From Cyanoderma ruficeps (Eukaryota > Chordata > Aves > Passeriformes > Timaliidae): 64,000 nucleotides of DNA. The translations under genes were made by a program, and so were the position numbers. Shown here in pieces: positions 1 through 13,772 of the stretch. The stretch covers positions 1,974,135-2,038,134 of the forward strand of contig VZDJ01007749.1 in assembly GCA_008694505.1 (NCBI GenBank). Direction: 5' to 3'. Under the pieces are notes generated by a model, which saw only the letters and a program-made list of their open reading frames with translations, was not told the DNA's origin and did no database searches. How positions within the stretch are numbered: position 1 is the first letter of the stretch; every line of letters starts with the position of its first letter.

Positions 1-3000
1 TTTCTAAAACTGAACAATTGTTTACATCTATTTTTTTCAATTTTTATCCATCTCACTTACTAAGAGTCAAGCTAAACCTTTCCTTACTTAATATCAATGC
101 TAATAAGTACATGAAGGTAAATACAGTAAGTAGGGGCAGTTTTATAGTCTGAAACACTGAATCCACAATTCCTTTCCAAATGCAACAACTTTAGCCATAT
201 GTCTGAGGGGGATTTTGTTTTTTAATAGGAAAATTATCTTTTGAAATAATTGTTATGAGGGTAATGAGAAGGAGCAGAAACCAGCTACCCTCTCTTGGAG
301 TACACATAGGAATGGACAAGTACCTGTGACAGCACAAGATTCCCTGTGTGTCTGAGTACTTCTGTGTCTGGGAATGCATCCTGCTTTTTCACTGGGAGCA
401 GCACCTCAGCCAGGAGTTTGAGGCTGAGAACTGCCCCAATCCCACTAGCAGTGCAATCATTGCAAGAATTGCTGTAGCAGGATAACAGCAGAAAAAAGCA
501 GGAAACATTAATTTTAATTACTTAAGACACTAGGTTCTTCTTCAGAACAGATACACTGCTTTCAAAAGATAACATTTTAATTTCATTTTCCTTTAAAAAA
601 TAAAAATATAATTGAGCAGTGTGAATGAGCTGCCAATGAATCATTCTGTAGAAAGAAATGTGTTTGCACACAGAAGTTAAAGAATGAATTAAGCTGTCTG
701 CCACAGAATTTGACCCTAAGTAAGGTGATTCTCCTTGATAAGTAATTAATCAGGAATCCTTGTTCTTACCCCTCTGCATGGAGAGTGGGCAGAAAGAGTT
801 TCACCTCATCAGTCCCTATATACATCTCCATACATCAAATATAGAGATATATGAGCATTCATGGAGGCATCTGCAGGCATATGCAGGTCATGATAGATTT
901 ATACTGGTGAAAAAGGTGGGAAAGGGGCTGATTGTCAGCACCTACCTTTCTGCTTGAGTGTGGGATGCAGCACAGAAAATAATCATAATTACAATTATCC
1001 AGGCATTAAAGTAAGTCCTCCTGTAATATAAGAACTGGGGCTTAGTGGCGGAGCAGCTCTGGTGTATTCCTTGCTTGTGGTATGTTCTGTAAGATGGAGT
1101 TTGTGGAGTTTCCTCCCACCAGGGTGGGCACAACACTTGCACAGTGCTGAGCTGAGAGAGGAAATGGGAAAATGTTTCCTGGAGAGATCAGTCAGTCACA
1201 AATGCCCTTTGAACTGGCAGAGCCGAGAAACCTTTTAGCAATTGCACCGGCAAAGCAGAAGTGGCAAAAAGCTGGAGCTTCACTACAGGTGAAAAAATGT
1301 GTGCCTGATGTCCTCTAATGGTGTTACTGCTTAATAAGATTATTGGTGGGCAAAGAACATTTTGGAAAAAATAAGAGAAGGAAAAGAAATAGGATTTTCT
1401 TTTATATAGCCTTTAAGTTATCTCATTTAGCACAGTGGAATGTCAGAAAGGTAGTATGTGCGCACAGCCATGCACACACACCTGCCTCACCTGGTGCTGC
1501 ACTAAAGCCAATTTGAGTCTAATGTTTTTGAATAAATTGCTCCAGTGGTTTGCTCACCCATGTGGAAACCTCACCTCTGTGGCACCAGCAAAGTCAGCAA
1601 GACACTGGGTTATCTGTGCAGACCACAAGATATTTTGAACATAAGCTCCCCATGAAGCTATTTAAGATGCAGACATTTTCCTCCTGCTATGTCTTTAGGA
1701 AGTCACATTTTCAATGGGTCTCTATAGGTTTTTTGATGTTTTGGTTTTTTTCCCCTTTCAGAGATGCCCATTTTTTTCTCTGCCACCTTAATGTAGTTGC
1801 AAAAGCTTATCTGACCAAATAGCAGTGAAATTACTCTTTTTTTTTTCTTTTTCAAATAGTCCCTCACTATCATTAAAGCTGTAGAAATATAAAAAGGAAA
1901 GTAGTTATATGGCTGGTTTCTACTAAGCTCTTTCTAGCAAAACCTTGATCTTAGTAAAGACAGCATTTAAAAAGAAACAAAAAATGGAAAGCACATAATT
2001 TGCATCAGCTGTCTTTCAAATATTTTACCATCACATCTCTTCCACAGTGAAATGTGTGAGAATAGCAGTATGAGGCAGAAGCTCTGAAAAAGTGACAAGT
2101 AACTCTAATGAGAGATGCTCTGTTTTTAGCATGTTACTATTTCTAAGGCAGCCATAACTTCTGTGGAGTTCCTTCTGACTTTTAACTTTCCAAAGTAAAT
2201 ATCTGCCAAGCATAACAAAAAAAAACAATAAATGAAGAAAGTAGCTGCAGTAAGGGCAGAAATCAGGAATACACTAGCAGTGAGGTTAGAATGCTGCCCT
2301 AAACCATTGAATGCTGGTTGCCCAACATGCCCTATTTCCAAAATTACCTTTCCAGCAGTAGTAAAAGCCTGTTGTAAGTGAAGAGATTGTAATTAAAAGA
2401 ATGATGCTGTTCTTGTCCGATGTGCAGTTTGAAGATAATGATGCATTTTGCAATTTTGGCTGTTAATGGCTATTTTTTTATGTGTTGTAACCAAATATTT
2501 AGATATTGTTAGAGATTTTTTAAAAAAACATTGTGTTCATGAACATGAATATATTTGGACATTGTTCAAGCCTAATACTGACCATTCCAGTAAGGACAAC
2601 AACATTCATGGATGTTCCCTCCTTCAGAGAGGCACTCAAAGCCTGACAGTACAGAGCTCTGTTATAGGCAAAGCTCCCTTGGAATGGATAATATTCAGTT
2701 TTGATATTTTTCTGATTTTCTTGAGGTCAGCTTTTCCAGTTTTCTGGCAGATTTCTTCTTAAATACAGATTTCTTCTCGATTATTGAAGATCATATTGTC
2801 GAAGGTGCTTGTGCTATTTTGCTATGCTTCCCCCCAGAGATTTCTTCCTTGTGGAGGCTGTTCACAACCACTAATGAGTTCTTGTACAGAACCCTTTCAT
2901 TTGTAGCGCTTCTCTTCCACAGGGTGGTGTTTTGTTTTGTTTTTTTTTAAGATGCAAAACAATGTCTTTCAAACCTTGAGGGTTGTTAGCAGCAGCAGCA

Positions 3001-6000
3001 GAGAATGTAGAGGTAGCTATCAGATTTTGCTTTCCTATTCCAACTACCTGAGGGATTTCACAGTCCAGTCAACGAACACTGTTTGATCATTTCATGTGCT
3101 ACATGTATTTGGTGTGAGGATTTTTACGTGCTCTGCAGCATTAAGTGATCAAAAGAAGTGAGATCCTCTGTTGTAGCACTGATAATAGGCTACTCTGCAC
3201 TGCATAGCACAGCACACCAGTAAATTGTCAAGTTGGTTTTCATTCTGAAAGATCCTCAAGATGAAGAAAGGTAAGATAAAGGAAACTACTACGATGGAGG
3301 AAAATATACATGGCATTAAAGCTTGGCATGGAATGGCTCTACACTTGAAGATAGAAGGAAGAAAGCTGGCAACAGAAATGATAGGACTGCTCAAAAATTA
3401 GGAACACAGCCAGGACTTGCCTTTCTTCCAGAGACCCCAAATCCTACCTGTGGCATGTTGTAGCTCTGCTGGCTGGGAACACCATAGGTTATGTGTCCTT
3501 GAGTGAGGGCTTTTCATTTCAGTTCTATGTTTGTCTCATGGACCAGTAGTCAATTTGTGTGTGCGTGTTTTGTTTTGTTTTACTTTTGCTGATCTACTTT
3601 TCAGTTATAAATTGCTTCAGATAGAGAATTTTCTGGAGTGAGAATATCATGCTTTCTTCATTTTACAGATAGGAGGTAAAAAAATATTTATCTAAGTCCA
3701 CTATTTAGATGCCCAGCTTTTAAATCACTTTGTGGACTGGATTTTTCCCTTTTCCCTTCAGTTTTTCTTCATGTCACTATGAGGACTTAACAGCCAAGAT
3801 AAATTAGGAACACGTTATTTCAAACTGATGACCCCAAAGAAAGAGAAAAATATTTAGGAAATGATTCTGGAAATGCATTTGCATGCAGGAAATCAAAACA
3901 ATAAAAGAATACAAAGTGTCCGTTTAAAAAGTCTTTAAAAAGGGCTTTTTAACAGTGTTTGTGGTAGGCATCTGGAAATATTCAAGACCCTGGTTAATAT
4001 TAAAGAGGAGTTTATCAAAAGTATGAATGGCAGGTAGGTGTTCATTTTTCACTAAAGCTCAATAGGAGTTGGTTGTCTAATGCCTTTTTTGGTTATTAAT
4101 AATTCCCTACAGGCTTTTAATATGAGAAGTCCTTTTACTCAGATTCTCAAAAAATAATTACTGGTGTTTTGGGGAGCATGTGTGTTGATCATATGGCTAT
4201 TAATCATTTAGCATGAAAGCCTACTTGAGAATTTGCTGATTCTTCACTTCTGGTCCCAGTTATATGTCCTACTCACTCTGACTTCAAATTTGTTTCAGAC
4301 ACACAGATTATCAGAAGAGTTCTCTGAGACCTTTCTAAACACAGAAATTAATGCCCTTAAGCCAGGACAACTTCCAGTTGGATTAGATTGTACTGATACC
4401 AAGATGCTACTCATTTCTTTTACGCCCTTGCATGACTGTATCAAGTTTCAGGAACACTGTTTTAATAACCTCTGTATAAAACCACTATGAAAAATTGGAA
4501 AACATGCTTAATTTTCTAATCTTGTGGTGCCCATTCGGAAACACGTGTTCATATATGTGCAGGGAGGAGCACTGTTGCAATTTGTGAGTAGCTGGAGTTT
4601 CCAAAGAGTATGGAATTTCTCAGGCTAGACACACTGTATTTAAGGTACTCAATATGTCTGCCCACATGGAAAATAAGTGTAGAGAGCAAAGCAAAGCCCT
4701 CTGAACTACTTTGGCCAGTAGAAGACTTTGTTTCCTTCAAATAATGCTCTGTTTGGTGAACAGCATTTCTTCCAATCATCCATAGCATCTCACCATGACT
4801 GAAACCCCTGGGTGAGACACAGGGAAGGTCAAGGTATTTCTGTGAAACATTCTATTTTGAAAGAAATACCACATTAAGGGCTAGCTTAAATTGTTCTTTA
4901 CTGCAGGTTTTCTCAGAAAAACTTAATTTTGTGTACTGCAGTAATGATGCTGAGTGGATAATAAGATGCAGTATGCTGCTGCTATGGGCTCTAGACCATA
5001 TGTCTTTCATAACTACTGCATTTTAAGAGTAGGTTGTTCAGGTAATTGTATTGTCTCAGGAATTCATCATCAGGCTAACCTGAAATAATACACCTATAAT
5101 ACATAGCAATGAGAAGTATAATGTTTAAAACTAAACAAGAAGACTGCAGACTGAGACTCAAAGTGTCAGAACTGTAGATTTATAAATATTTCTATATTTT
5201 CTGCTTGCTGAGCTTTATGTATAAATCGAATTGCTATAACACTTTAAAGCAGACTGTGAGAACAATTATTTTAGAGCAGAAAAGTGATACAAGTGTTTTT
5301 TTCATAGTAGTAAAGGATAGTTGCTTCCTGCCCTGAGATGGGCAGGGTCGGTGAGTGATTGCTCTCATGATATCTCCTTCCAAAAATTTTGTTCTGTGGG
5401 ACACCAAAAATTGCTATGCCGCATGTTGCTCCTTCCACTTAGTGAGCCATTTAGCTCTTTTTCTCAGTGTACCTCAGTTGTAGATTAGTGGGATGCTGAG
5501 CTCATACTTCACTTATGTCTTTTAAGGGTCATTGGTTTAAAGCTAGAAGATGTTTAATTTTTATTGACCAATGCTTAAGAGTGCAGTAGATTCGGTAGCA
5601 TCTGTATATATTTGCATGCATAATGTGGTTACAGTGGCAGTGCTATTTCTTATATGTCAGCCAAAGACATCTGGTGAACAATGAATTTTTATTATTTCTG
5701 TATCGATTTAGAAAACCTAGATAACTTAATGGCATGAAATTGGGGTCGTGTAAAGGTTTATTAAAGGGTCTTAAAGAAATTCCGAGTAAAACAGGAGAGT
5801 GAAATATGATATAAATTTTCCCTCCATGTCCCTTTAACAAAATTCATGAGACAACTAATTGAGGATCCCAAAACTAGAGGAGTGGAAAAAAAATGTTACT
5901 GTATATTTATGATTATTGATCTGTTTTTTGAGTGCTTTGTACTGTCTCTGGAAGGATCTTGGTGTAGATGAAAAAGGTGTGTTTGTTCTAGGTGAGCATA

Positions 6001-6076
6001 CACGGGTGCAGCAGGAAATGCTGGTAACATTTCTGGCTCTGCAGACATTTTTCCTCGGTGAATAATCGGACAGTAG

Positions 6077-6105
6077 TATAGCGCAGCGTTNTATAGCACA
6101 GCGTT
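6077..6105. repeat. 14-bp tandem duplication flanking an N
   Basis: Positions 6077-6090 and 6092-6105 are 14-nt copies with one mismatch (TATAGCGCAGCGTT and TATAGCACAGCGTT), separated by a single N at 6091. The N between two near-identical copies suggests an unresolved consensus or a poorly merged contig overlap, though a real two-unit tandem repeat is possible. Confidence 0.6.
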
Positions 6106-6360
6106 AGGCAGCATTTTGTTGCCAGGACTGCATTTCCAGTGGGTGTGTGTAAATGGGTAGCGTAGATCTGACCTCTCTTCTCACACGGATCCAAGGGCCA
6201 CGTTTGGCTTCCAGCCACCACTCAAGCCCAGTGATGATTTAACATGATTTCTAGTTCTTTCTCTTGGTCTCCCAACAGTATCTTGCAAGGATTTGGGTTT
6301 TAAGTTTTTCTGTACAATTATCAGAACTGGTATCTTGGATTAAAATGAAAAGTGTTGGGT

Positions 6361-6475
6361 ATTTGGTTCGTTTGTTTTGTTCTTTTTTGTTTGTTTGTTT
6401 GTTTGGGGTTTTTTTGTTTAGTTAGTTGGGGGTTTTAAGTCTTTTTTGTTTGGTTGGTTTGGTTTGGGGATTTTT
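6361..6475 (+). repeat. GT-rich low-complexity tract
   Basis: This roughly 115-nt stretch is almost only T and G on the + strand, built from TTTG, GTTT and GGTTT units. It includes a 15-nt string (GGTTTGGGGATTTTT) that recurs in the tract at 16.5 kb. It is not coding. Confidence 0.8.
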
Positions 6476-7414
6476 CTCAACCTAAGGTCTACAATAGAAA
6501 TAAATAAAATATTGGGAAAATAAATTGTGCAAATAAATGGTGAGAACTTGCAAGAGAGAACACTGGGAATAGCTTAGTGTCCTCACCAGGAAACCAGAAA
6601 AAGGGAAAGTTTGGTTGGTTTGTTTTGTTTTCTTTGCTTTCCACTCTAGCTACGCATTACCAACTTTTGGGAAAAGAAAGGAAAACCAAATAGTTTCCCA
6701 CTTGTCAGATGGCAAAAGACTGTGTACCGTGTGGATGCATCCTATCAGACATCAGCAGAAACCTTCGTTTCCTTGCTTGAAGTGCCAACCTCTGAGTAGA
6801 AACTTTGCTTACCAGCACTCTGATAGAGGTTACGTGCCCTTCTTGGGTTTTCTGCAGTATGTCAAGCACTGATATGCTGAAAGCCTTTCTGAAATACCTC
6901 TCTGAATTTATGAAAGGGTACAAAACCTGGCTGTAAGTACTCAAGATGAGGTATGACAGGAGAATGCCTGTTTCTGTGGTGTCTTGCAGTTGACTAAAAA
7001 GAGGAAAAACATTGTTAATGTTGGAAAAAATAGACTGCATTTGAGTGAAAATTATCTGTCTTAATAAAACTCAAAAAACTTACACTTCAATAAAATCAAA
7101 GTATACCTTCAGTTAGTTCTAAGACTTTGTTACTGCATTCACCCGAATGTGGTGCCTCAGGGGCTGATGATATAAAATGCAAGCTGGTACACTTGAATTT
7201 TTTTTCCCAATTTGTCCACCTGTGGGAGTCCCAGTGTTATTGCTTTTCCTTGGAAGTGGTTAAAGGTTGTAAGTATTATGAGCTTAGTTTGTCTGAAGTC
7301 TGTTCTAAGACTATTGTGGGGCCAAATTTGCATGGACTCATGTTTGACTTATTCCACAGTTATTGCTACAGAGAGCAGCAAAGCGTTGCTGATGTTATAG
7401 GAAATATCAATCTC

Positions 7415-7470
7415 ATATATATATATATTATTTTTAGTATATATGTGTGAGTATATATATATATGTATAG
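7415..7470. repeat. AT/TG microsatellite
   Basis: An (AT)7 run at 7415-7428 and a second TA-dinucleotide run around 7452-7464 are separated by a short T-rich and TG spacer. Confidence 0.85.
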
Positions 7471-10400
7471 TACTACCATTGGTTTTACTGCATTTTGGCA
7501 GATTGGTAGCACTGAACTAGAGTCCAACAGGGAACAAATTGCAATGTCAGCTGCTGGCTTGATTTGCATTCCACCTTTCTTGCTTGCTTCCCGGGTTCAT
7601 CAGCATTCCTGGTGCCTCATCCGAAGTCTGTTACGCATTTAGAGTACACAATTCATAAAACAGGCTTGAAAATACTCCACTGGAGTTGCTACATTACAGC
7701 AGTTGCTGCAAGAGCTTTTGAAGACAAAACATTTTGAAGTGATACGTATGTACATGTGCATACATACTCATCCTACACTATTGGAGCAATCAAAGCTCCC
7801 AACCTTTCAGAGCACATTAGGAGCAAAAAATTGGAGCTGTCTCATGGTTTTATCCATCTGCTTTGAAGCCATTAACATATTTATCCTTAACCTGTGAGCT
7901 TGGACAGCAGAATTTAGCTATACACAATGCCTATGTTACATGCTGCAGTAATGTACAACAAATTAACTTATCTGCCTGTGTAGGTGCTGTCAAAAAAAAA
8001 AAAAGCTACCCTGGCCTCAGAAACAGGACAGCTACCTGGCCAAAGCACCTCCAAACCAAAAGTTTGGTGTTTCTGGAGAGTTGCTAGCTGGGGCTCAGAG
8101 TGTCACGGGGTGTCTGTAGATGAATCCAAGGTCCTTGTGCTGCATTGTCCCAGGGAGCACTGGTGGTCATGTGGTGGATTTAGCATTATTCATTCTACCT
8201 TTGGATAGGAAGTCCAAAATGATTTCCACATACACAATGTTTAAGGCACTTCTTGAAATCTCTCTTCTCTTCTGGCCTTTCTTGGAAACTCTCCCACCTC
8301 CTGCACGACTCCACTCTATTATTGTGGCCTTAGCAGTATGGAATAGATAAAGGCACAGTAGGAAAAGGATTTGATTCCATTACTATATTCTCTCACAACT
8401 GGGTGAGACTGAGAAAAAGAAAGCACAGGCTGAGAACAATAAACAGTGCACTGGACTTCTGTGGGCTCTGTGTACAGAGCTGATTTTTACCAGGGGAGCT
8501 CTGAAATTATCATCTTTGCTTGTGGGAATGTGCGCCTGTACTATTTTGGGTCGTTGACAGGGATAGCACCATCCAACAGTAGTGCTGACTTATTGCAGTA
8601 TTTAGTGATGCACAGGCATTTCTACAGTGCCCATCAGCAGGGTGCTGGAGAGGGAACCTCTCACTCAGCATTTCTCTGAGGCTGTTTCTGACAGGAAGGA
8701 TGACTTCTAAGATTATTTTGAATGAACAAGTGATAAAGGAGAACTTCTACCACTTTACTATGCAACTGAGGCTGGCAAGTGAAAGTAGTAATTTAGTAGG
8801 CTTCAGTTTTATCAGTATCTTTCCTTTCTGCACTACCATATTGCTCCAGAGAGAGAGGAAATATGAAAAACAGTTCTTTCTAAAAGGTCACAGGCCCACT
8901 AGATTAAGCATAACAAGGTTGAGGGCTGAGATCAAGTTATCTCAACAGGTTACTCTATGTCAGCTGATCCACAATAATTCTGTGTGCACATGGTCTTAAC
9001 CAAGACAGATGAAAAATAGCATGACAAAGACAAATCAAAAATAATGTTATTCTTGCAGCAGAGGAGGCGTGCAGCGAGTCAAATTCCTGCATGACACTGC
9101 AAGGGCTTAGAAAAGCCCCCATCTACACACAAAGATCCTTATTGCAGCATCAGGTTTTGTTTTGTGGTTCTAAAGGGCTGTGCACATTGGGGTTGAAATT
9201 CATGTAATGTTTGATGTGATGTCCAGAAGTCAAACTTAAAGATGCACATAAATAATCAGCAAGTCTTCAATTTGAAACACAGATTTGCTTCCTTGTTTTA
9301 TGGAGGAGTGGTACAGAGAAGCCCACAGGTGCCAGAAAAGTGTAGAAAAAATTAAGTGTATCCTTTAAAAATTGAGGGTTTTGTTGTTTCAGATACACAA
9401 ATATGTCACAAATAAAGACAAAATAATCACTGTAATATGCTACCAGCTTTTAGGGTGATATTTGCTCATGCATCTGCATGCTTGGTGTCTGTGCATGGTA
9501 TTTCTGTACAAACATAGGGAACTCAGAAAAACTTGGTGGTTTTTTCACTAGAAGGTATATATCTACAAAGGAAGGCTGAAAGTCTGCTTTCAGGTCTGCA
9601 AAGCATTCATTTCACTTGCCAACACCTGGCCATTTGCAAATGATGACTTGGCTGGAGCCCACATGCTCTAAGTTCGGTAAAACAGCTGATATATGTGTCA
9701 TGTATACCACTTCTTTTTACCCCCACAATTTCTATTCACTTTACAGCTGTTTATTTTTCCTTTGTAATTTTTAAAAATATCTAAAATAATATATGTATGT
9801 GCATATATATAGCAAATAAGAAAACTGGTATATAAAGTCTAGGTTGTGAATAGTATAATTACAAATCATAGTAAAATTAGTCAGCTTTATTTAATCCTCA
9901 GAGGCTTTGATTTCTTGAAAGTACTATGAAAACTTGTATACACCATTATCATTACATGCTGGTCTTCCACATTTCAAAAATTAGTAAAAGAGGAGATTGC
10001 TTTAAAGCAGGAAAATGTTACATTTCTTTGTATATAGTTCTGCCTAAAGAGAGTAAGCATATGAATGAAACAGGTGAAACAAATAAGCTAATGCATCCAT
10101 GAGAAAAAAATGGGTGAAATTTATTCTGAGTCTAGTTGAAGCAGCTGAAATTAAGAAGAGCTACAGTTACCTTTCCAAGATAAGTGAGGCATTTCTATGC
10201 AACTCACACCAGAGGCAAAAGAAGATAAGCATGGATTGGATAAGGTGGATCCCTTATTGACACTCTACAGACATGGAAAAGTAGGGCCAGTGAATGGAGA
10301 AATATTAAAACAATCTACAAGGAGAAAAAAAAAGGGAAATGTTTAAAACACTGTTCAAGCAACTGAGCCAAAGAAAAATATTTTTTCAGACTCATTCTGC

Positions 10401-11841
10401 AAAGCTCATCAGGGAATGGTCCTTCAGTTGTTTCAAAAAAAGGTCATAGCTGAGAAGCCGGTAGCGTCGTGCCAAAATGTTGAGGCACTGCAGAGGTGTT
10501 CAGCAGCTGCTCAGCTGTGTAACTGCAATATGCAAGCACTGCTGGAAAGCAAAGTCAGATATTTCAAAAGAGAATAAAATAAAATGGAAGAACTCTAAAG
10601 TTCTTTGCTTGGGGGACTTCCAGGGACAAGGAGCTGCAGTGCAGGAAGCAATGCTAGGGTAGTAAGGCAAAGAGAGAGCAGACGCGAGCGCTCTGCTAGA
10701 GAGGTGAAACTGATTCTTGGAAGATTTGATTTGAACGACCAAAACATACAAAGTAAAATATTTCATTGTGTTTCATCTGGTCATGTAAAAACTTCATGAA
10801 GTTTTTTTAACTTTAAAGAAGGATGTACCAGTTTCCAGGAACATGAAATTTCGTGTAGAATTACCAATTATTATGACTAAGTCCCTAATCTCATACTGTT
10901 CAGTGTTTTTCCTTTTTTCTCCTCAGTGCAATAAATACCTTTATTGAAGAGTAGAATTGATTTTATAGGAGAAAAAGAAATTACAAAGCCCTTAAGTTAA
11001 CTTTAATAGACATTAAAAGACTTTATTAAAATATATGTATCCCATTAGATTGAACATTTTAATAATCAAAAAGTCAATAAAAGTGAAAACATGCCAATAT
11101 GACAATCATTTGGAAAATCTACTGCCTTGTCCCAGGCATTAGTGTGCATGAGAAGTCCCCTTAGCCTCTGAGCACTCAGACACTCAGGAGTTTATAGGCA
11201 AATCCCAGAAAAAGAATGAGTCTCTGGCCTTAGTGAGAACGTTACCATATCCCTGTGTAAGCAAATGACTTTTCCTGCTCTGGCTCTGAACAGGGAAGTC
11301 CTTGTTAATCAGCCAGTGTGATCTTGACTCAATGATTCACAATCACTACAATGTGATGCCAAAAATCCCTCCAAGAGAAAAAACAATCTCCTTCTTTGTT
11401 ATCATTTGTGAACGCTCTAAGTATGAATGAGGCTTGAAAAAAGGAAAAGCAGGGATGGCACTTGGCTTTTATTGCCAGAAAATTCTTGTATCTCTTCCAA
11501 ATGACACTGTAAGTCTTTCTGTTTTGAAAGTCTAAAAAGAAAATTTTTGTTTAATCCTCATGGAGGTGAGGGAGAGGACAAAGACAGAAACCTTGAGTTT
11601 TCCTCCATCTTCCCCCTTCCTCATCTTGATCTGAATCTCTTGGAAAAGGAGAGACCTCAATTTGGTGAAATAACTCTTTTGAAATATCAATTATCCTTCA
11701 AAAACATTCCCCAGACTTCCTAAGCAGTCAGAAGGTTTGTCACTGCCACATGCAAACCTTCAGAAGTTACATCTGAGGAGGAAAGATGTTAGAAATCTTC
11801 CCCTGTATGACACAGTGTCTCAATTTCTTCTAAAACAACTC

Positions 11842-11902
11842 TTAATTAGTTCTTTTTCTTCTTCCTCTTTTTTTTCCTTTTTTTTTTTTCTCAACTATAC
11901 AG
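11842..11902 (+). promoter_or_regulatory. NRXN1: Polypyrimidine tract and 3' splice site of exon A
   Basis: About 40 nt of nearly uninterrupted pyrimidine with long T runs (11851-11891) lead to the acceptor AG at 11901-11902. A CTTAAT-like branch-point candidate lies just upstream, near 11841-11846. This is a strong acceptor, as expected for an exon included in all alpha and beta neurexin transcripts. The long T/C tract could also bind PTB-type proteins, which is inference. Confidence 0.85.
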
Positions 11903-12074
11903 CACCAGGGAAAAATTGGAGTTAAATTTAATGTTGGGACAGATGACATCGCCATCGAGGAGATGAACGCCATCATTAACGATGGGAAGTACCACGTGGT
12001 TCGCTTCACGCGGAGTGGTGGCAATGCCACCCTACAGGTGGACAACTGGCCCGTCATCGAGCGTTACCCAGCAG
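11903..12074 (+). CDS. NRXN1: Neurexin-1 exon A: central part of the LNS6 domain
   Basis: This 172-nt internal exon encodes 57 residues plus the first base of a Gly codon. It starts in phase 0 with His-Gln-Gly-Lys-Ile and ends Glu-Arg-Tyr-Pro-Ala, flanked by AG at 11901-11902 and GTAAGG from 12075. The peptide matches the middle of LNS6 of vertebrate neurexin-1, the domain shared by alpha and beta neurexins. LNS6 binds neuroligins, LRRTMs and cerebellins outside the presynaptic membrane. The sequence distinguishes NRXN1 from NRXN2 and NRXN3 ([14 protein letters not shown]). The Val codon at 11933-11935 corresponds to Val154 of Nrxn1-beta, whose backbone helps bind Ca2+. Asn-Ala-Thr, the known N-glycosylation site (Asn184), is intact. 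Because the last codon is split after its first base, this exon can join exon B or exon C without a frame change. Many CpGs and GC-rich third positions set it apart from the intron. Confidence 0.97.
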
Positions 12075-13718
12075 GTAAGGGCTCACACAAACACCTGGCA
12101 CTAAGAGGGTGGGGGATGCCTGGAGTTTGCCTCGTTTTGCTCCGCTCCTAATGCAATGTCAGCTCCTTTGAAGTGTTTTTGTAGCTACAGAAGTAGTTAA
12201 AAGAATCCTGAGCAATACAGTTTATGATGATGGCATTTCCTAAGTGAGTTTAAAAGCCCAAATTCAAGTTATTACTGGAAGTGGAAAGATGTACTTATCA
12301 AGGCATGAAGTAGTACTTTTGTTTCTTGCTATCATTTGGTTTTATTGCGTTTTTGGTTTAGGCGGGGAAAAAAAGGCTTTGACAAAAGCTACAGGGTGTT
12401 TAAAGTGACTCACAAGTCTATCCCCAAGTGATGGAGTGAAACATTTACTGAGGAAAAGGTTGTCTGTGTTCTTTTGATTGCAAGATTACAGCAATCTGAA
12501 GCTTATGAATTTAGCAGAAGTCTTCCAGCAGACGCAAACCAAACGGCATTGTAGTTATCAATTGTACAACCAACAACCCAAACTGAGGTGCCTTAACTTC
12601 CAATGCAAACTACAGGATATTATTTATGCAGATGATGCTGGTTAATTGAAGAGGACCACTAGTATGATGGCAGAGCTGCCTTGAGGAGGCCCACACTTAA
12701 TTTTATGCAAATGCCATGCGCTGAGGATTACTATGTTACTAATTTTATTCATTTCTAAAGGCAACAGGTTTTTCAGATACACAGTCTCTTTCTTATTGGG
12801 TAGGACTACTGAACCATTAATGGTAACTTATGTCTCTGCATGTCATCTGCTAACAGTTGTTCTGTGTGTTTATATCAAGCAAAAGGCAGCAAATCTGGAG
12901 GTGTAAATGAAGGCAAATATGCAAACTAGAACGCCTATTGCATAAATGACAGTTCTGATTTATCAGTTTAAAAGTAGAAAATTCTTCATTTTTGGGGGTG
13001 GAATGCAGCAGGAGGGTGTGTTTCACTAGTAAGGAATGCATAAGCATTAGTCCCTGGACTAATTATTAGTATTTAGGATGGGGCTTTTTGTCATTGCTGT
13101 TGCCATTTCAGTTGTAGTCCAGCTATTTACTTGACTTTTAAAAAAATAAAGATAATTTTTAGAAAATCCACATGTGAAATATAACCCTTCAGATAATTTC
13201 TTGGAAATAATTCAGAATATATGAAATATATGAAAGTGTGTATTGGGAAAGAAACTATGTATAGCAGAAATTGGTATAATTCATAGCTAATATGCAATGA
13301 ATGAGTGACAGCTCTGGCAATTAGAGCCATTAACAGTTTCTAAGTTCGACACATCTATGAGAGGTGATGAACTCTTAAGGGAAAGGGGAATACTGAATAA
13401 AATATGCTCAGTGATCTTTCAGATATTCCTGTTTCCCCTGTGGCCCCCTGGCTTTCTAATTTTGCAGTGTTTGGTAAATGGTTGCTGAAAGAAGGTGTGA
13501 GCTGGGGAGGACCTGTCATTATTTGTGTTCAAGACCTATTCAGCTCAAAGGGAAAAAAATAGGCTTGAGGTGGTTTTTCATTTCTTTTGGTTTTTACCTA
13601 AATGATGAACTTGAATTCACTGCCCCCAAGCTGGGGAGTGATGCATCCCGACAAGGAGGAAGTCAGGCAAACATGCCAGGAGGTTTGTGTGGATGAACAG
13701 GAAGCTCCTGGACAGGCT

Positions 13719-13772
13719 CAAATAAAAAAAAACNAAAAAAAAAGGAAAAAAACCAACAACCAAAAAAAAAAG
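13719..13772. repeat. A-rich tract containing an N
   Basis: A stretch of A with scattered C and G, including an N at 13734. It could be an old retroposon tail, but I see no body upstream. The N probably marks uncertain homopolymer length. Confidence 0.65.

Larger units (their letters stand above)
1..11902 (+). other. NRXN1: NRXN1 intron upstream of exon A (partial)
   Basis: This AT-rich non-coding stretch ends at the acceptor of exon A and begins outside the window. I looked for the preceding LNS6 exon and the beta-neurexin first exon and did not recognise either, so they probably lie further upstream. The visible content is simple sequence: a GT-rich tract near 6.4 kb, AT dinucleotide runs near 7.4 kb and a short poly-A at about 7991. 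There is also a small tandem duplication around a single N at 6091. No open frame here looks like a known protein. Confidence 0.85.

Noticed and set aside
1..11902. Beta-neurexin promoter or the preceding LNS6 exon
   Set aside because: No sequence for the beta first exon or for the exon ending in the LNS6 Leu-Glu-Leu-His-Ile segment was found by eye on the + strand.
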